A DNA stretch of 64,000 nt from DASTCZ01 sp963704455. GTDB taxonomy: Bacteria > Acidobacteriota > Terriglobia > Acidiferrales > UBA7541. Positions 61,079 through 64,000 of this stretch are shown here, piece by piece. The stretch covers positions 3,038,001 through 3,102,000 of the forward strand of contig OY969905.1 of the NCBI GenBank assembly GCA_963704455.1, in the 5' to 3' direction. Position 1 is the stretch's first letter; each line of letters starts with the position of its first letter. The notes beneath the pieces are model-generated. The model was not told where the DNA came from and did no database searches. It was given only the letters and a program-made list of their open reading frames with translations. Position numbers and translations under genes: made by a program.

Positions 61079-61135
61079 GCTCGCGTAAGCGAGGCTCGCT
61101 CGCAAAGCTCGCGGCCCGGCCTTGTGCCGGGCCGC
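61079..61135. repeat. Tandem hairpins between convergent genes
   Basis: Two adjacent stems: CTCGC-GTAA-GCGAG (near 61079-61093) and a perfect 10-bp stem GCGGCCCGGC-CTTGT-GCCGGGCCGC (61111-61135). They lie between the convergent aminotransferase gene and the gene at 61181. No T-run follows, so a bidirectional terminator, a processing signal or a REP-like element are all possible. Confidence 0.45.
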
Positions 61136-61180
61136 CGCATTTCTGGCTTGTCTTCAAGCGTTACAAAGTTGAGAATGCGT

Positions 61181-61603
61181 TCACGAATCCAGGGGTTCCA
61201 TGTCTGGCTCAAGCCATTCGGTGCGGGCTGTGTGGTTGTCGAGGCGATGCTGGGAATAATGGCGCATCAACGTTTGCTGATGGGCAAGATGGGGATGCGC
61301 GGCGATAAACTCCTCAAACATATTTAGCTGCGGCGAGGCGCGCCGCGCGGCGGCGACGAGACGCATCCAGGCCAACGTCATCGTGTGGTGATACCGTTCC
61401 GGCTTTCCCTTGTGCGCCGAGTAGCGCCGCAGCGCGACAGCCATCCGCTCTTCCGCTTCCGCCGCCGGCATCATGCGCAAATAAATCCACGCCAGCCGGA
61501 TGTGATCCGCGTGATGGAATTCCGAATCGAGCGTGCAGCCTTCGATTCCGCGCACTAGCTCTTCTTCGGTTAAGTGGAGTGTTCCAGAGTTTGATTCAAT
61601 CAT
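61181..61603 (-). CDS. Small protein of unknown function with a conserved His-rich pattern
   Basis: 140 residues, no signal or membrane segment. Distinctive stretches are HHADHIRLAWIYLRMM (about 29-44), a short charged helix, RYHHTMTLAWMRLVAAA (about 75-91) and a histidine-rich tail (FIAAHPHLAHQQTLMRHYSQHR). The repeated H..L/TLAW pattern suggests an internal duplication or an all-helical metal-binding fold. I have seen similar hypothetical proteins in Acidobacteriota and others but know no function. Confidence 0.7.
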   Translation of the reverse strand: MIESNSGTLHLTEEELVRGIEGCTLDSEFHHADHIRLAWIYLRMMPAAEAEERMAVALRRYSAHKGKPERYHHTMTLAWMRLVAAARRASPQLNMFEEFIAAHPHLAHQQTLMRHYSQHRLDNHTARTEWLEPDMEPLDS

Positions 61604-61692
61604 CTACGCCTCAATTGTTTCCCAATTCGTGGACAAGCACAAAATGAATTGGCCCGAATTCCCAAATTGCCATTCGGGGTCCGCCAAATTAG

Positions 61693-61722
61693 AAGGGCGT
61701 CTCAGCGAACTGGAACGCCCTT
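61693..61722 (-). terminator. Hairpin, possible terminator of the gene at 61763
   Basis: AAGGGCGT (61693-61700) and ACGCCCTT (61715-61722) form a perfect 8-bp stem with a 14-base loop, downstream of the minus-strand gene ending at 61763 and followed on that strand by CTAATTT. Weak tail, hence low confidence. Confidence 0.4.
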
Positions 61723-61762
61723 GCTTTGAGATTGTGGTGACCGTGGTCCACGTAGGAACTTG

Positions 61763-62125
61763 CTAAGTCATATTCCAACGATAAAGTACGGAGGCAGTCA
61801 GCATGTATGCATGTCCGCCGGAAAGCACAGTTGCTTCAAAGCCCCATGCCTCCCTCCGATTCTGGTAGGTGTTTTCCCGTCGAATTATTCTGTCAGATAC
61901 CGTAATTGCATGTGCTACTTCGTTTAAAGCGAAAGTAGCGTCGGTATTTGAAATGGAGAATTTATAATAGAGGTGGGAATCCTTGTACAAAGCCCAATAG
62001 CCGATTCGACCGATTTTATTGCGATATTGTCCATCATCCACAAATACCAAATTTTCGGGGCGTAATTTTGCAGCAAATCCATCCACAGTCATGCCATAGG
62101 GAAATTGGCTTTGAGCCAGTTGCAT
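61763..62125 (-). CDS. Small soluble protein of unknown function
   Basis: About 120 residues from the ATG at 62125, preceded by AAAGGAAA. It has no signal and no recognised family: FPYGMTVDGFAAKLRPENLVFVDDGQY, then YWALYKDSHLYYKFSISNTDATFAL and GFEATVLSGGHAYMLTASVLYRW (in parts). The coding sequence is visibly more AT-rich than most of the window. It lies downstream of the DUF7662-like gene on the same strand, with a terminator between. Confidence 0.6.
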   Translation of the reverse strand: MQLAQSQFPYGMTVDGFAAKLRPENLVFVDDGQYRNKIGRIGYWALYKDSHLYYKFSISNTDATFALNEVAHAITVSDRIIRRENTYQNRREAWGFEATVLSGGHAYMLTASVLYRWNMT

Positions 62126-62162
62126 TTTATTTTTCCTTTCTTTTTGGGAATGTGTGCTTCTC

Positions 62163-62200
62163 AAACAAAATGCCCCGCAACCAGAAACGATTGCGAGGCA
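62163..62200 (-). terminator. Rho-independent terminator after the DUF7662-like gene
   Basis: On the minus strand a 10-bp stem (TGCCTCGCAA / TTGCGGGGCA, one mismatch) with an 11-base loop is followed by TTTTGTTTG. It lies about 65 bases after the stop of the gene at 62264. Confidence 0.65.
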
Positions 62201-62263
62201 CTAAGATCTTTGGTTGAAATTGCGATCTGCTTTGATTACACAGTTTTTACCTTCATTCCGTTG

Positions 62264-62521
62264 CTACCGAACAAAGACCACTTGTTCTCGAACGAAATCG
62301 ATTTCATCAACGCGCCAGCCCGCAGCCTGCCATGCCTGACACTGTCTTGAGTGTTTTCCGACCTCATTCCCCCACCAAGGACGATAGAGCCTTGCTGAAT
62401 CAGGAAGCCTGGCACCAATGAGCTTCTCAATTTCACCGAATGACATTTCTTCACGCATGGAAGCTCGTGAGGACAACCAATCCGTAATAGCAGAGTATTT
62501 CTTACCTGCTTGCATTCTCAT
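62264..62521 (-). CDS. DUF7662-like small protein
   Basis: 85 residues. ATG at 62521 (a second ATG two codons later is possible), with AGAGGAGG seven bases upstream. The pattern YSAITDWLSSRASMREEMSFGEIEKLIGARLP, ARLYRPWWGNEVGKHSRQ, AWQAAGWRVDEIDFVREQVVF (in parts) matches a domain I recognise as DUF7662, which occurs alone or attached to nucleic-acid-associated proteins. Its role is unknown. It is AT-rich relative to most of the window and lies next to the rRNA genes. Confidence 0.72.
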   Translation of the reverse strand: MRMQAGKKYSAITDWLSSRASMREEMSFGEIEKLIGARLPDSARLYRPWWGNEVGKHSRQCQAWQAAGWRVDEIDFVREQVVFVR

Positions 62522-62581
62522 TACACAGCCTCCTCTATAAGCGAACTTACCTTACGAATTCCATATATATACCGTCCAAAG

Positions 62582-62621
62582 ACAAAAGAGCCACATCCGC
62601 ATTTAGCGAATATGGCCCTCT
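62582..62621 (-). terminator. Rho-independent terminator of the rRNA operon
   Basis: On the minus strand, directly after the 5S gene, a 16-position stem (several G-U pairs) around a TAAAT loop (plus-strand 62601-62605) is followed by a T-rich tail (TTTTGTCTTT). It is the natural end of the 23S-5S transcript. Confidence 0.75.
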
Positions 62622-62639
62622 CATATATAGAGAATATAT

Positions 62640-62755
62640 CCTGGCAGCGACCTACGTTCCCACACAGTTACCCGTGCAGTATCATCGGCCCAGCGGAGCT
62701 TAACTACCGTGTTCGGGATGGGAACGGGTGTGACCTCCGCGGTATGACCACCAGG
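62640..62755 (-). rRNA. rrf: 5S ribosomal RNA
   Basis: About 116 nt on the minus strand. The 5' part reads CCTGGTGGTCATACCG and the conserved loops CCCATCCCGAACACGG and AAGCTCCGCTGGGCCGATG appear at the normal distances; the 3' end (GTAGGTCGCTGCCAGG) pairs with the 5' end. It is followed by a terminator and preceded by the 23S gene at about 115 bases, the usual order. Confidence 0.95.
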
Positions 62756-62870
62756 AAGCTTTGAAAGTTGAAGGGGCGGAAGATTCTCCGCGGCTTCAAC
62801 TTTGAACAATTGAATAGGCTTTGCGTAGTGCAAATATTGCCCAAGCCGTGTAACAGCCTAGGAAAGTTTT

Positions 62871-64000
<1,130 letters not shown>

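Overview
The window looks like a stretch of an Acidobacteriota chromosome. This is inferred from gene content: an acidobacterial-type duplicated orphan permease next to a PadR repressor, two TIGR03435-type secreted proteins, a GWxTD-domain protein, large Ser/Thr kinases with beta-propeller tails, carboxypeptidase-regulatory-like outer-membrane proteins and generally GC-rich coding sequence. I see no insertion sequence, prophage, CRISPR array or tRNA. Most of the sequence is ordinary, densely packed chromosome.

Layout. 0-7 kb: orphan ABC permease plus PadR repressor, a secreted LolA-like protein, a tandem pair of MacB-type permeases and a secreted phosphatase. 7.5-11 kb: a probable structured leader and the class II (B12-dependent) ribonucleotide reductase nrdJ, closed by a strong terminator. 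11-17 kb: glmM, a cytochrome c, thiE and a large TPR protein. 17-22 kb: the usual rpsP-rimM-trmD-rplS-rnhB cluster, here split into two divergent halves (rnhB and rplS on minus; rpsP, khpA, rimM and trmD on plus), with two unrelated genes inserted. 22-25.5 kb: the origin-associated minus-strand operon rpmH-rnpA-yidD-yidC-khpB. 25.6-36.4 kb: Ser/Thr kinase, M28 peptidase, ffh, a DUF457 membrane protein, selD, an ECF sigma factor with a coupled membrane protein, and a TIGR03435 protein. 36.5-40 kb: bactofilin, parB, parA, five parS-type sites and rsmG, a second origin-type block. 40-46.4 kb: a CPBP protease, purD, purE, a second TIGR03435 protein and a pentapeptide-repeat protein. 46.5-51.3 kb: an NtrC-type regulator and a PDZ-containing membrane histidine kinase. 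51.6-57.1 kb: three envelope proteins (beta-barrel candidate, GWxTD protein, haem/TPR protein). 57.5-61 kb: a MacA-type adaptor, its ABC ATPase and an aminotransferase. 61.1-62.6 kb: small, more AT-rich unknown genes. 62.6-64 kb: the 5S gene and the 3' part of a 23S gene on the minus strand.

How the parts work together. Two clusters concern chromosome maintenance and protein export: rsmG-parA-parB-bactofilin with parS sites gives segregation and a polymer scaffold, while rpmH-rnpA-yidD-yidC-khpB with ffh covers ribosomes, RNase P and membrane insertion. Both halves of the KhpA/KhpB RNA-binding pair are present. A MacA/ATPase pair at 57.5-59.7 kb lacks a permease, whereas two MacB-type permeases at 4.3-6.8 kb lack an ATPase, so they may share parts.

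The observations I rate highest are: (1) rnpA, where the conserved N-terminal FPR-ARL motif lies upstream of any canonical start and one frame away from an ATG that overlaps the rpmH stop; (2) a five-site parS array; (3) a structured, promoter-preceded leader in front of nrdJ; (4) an NtrC-type regulator with GAFTSA in place of GAFTGA; and (5) a 152-base parA/parB overlap. I did not find a clearly undescribed multi-gene system.
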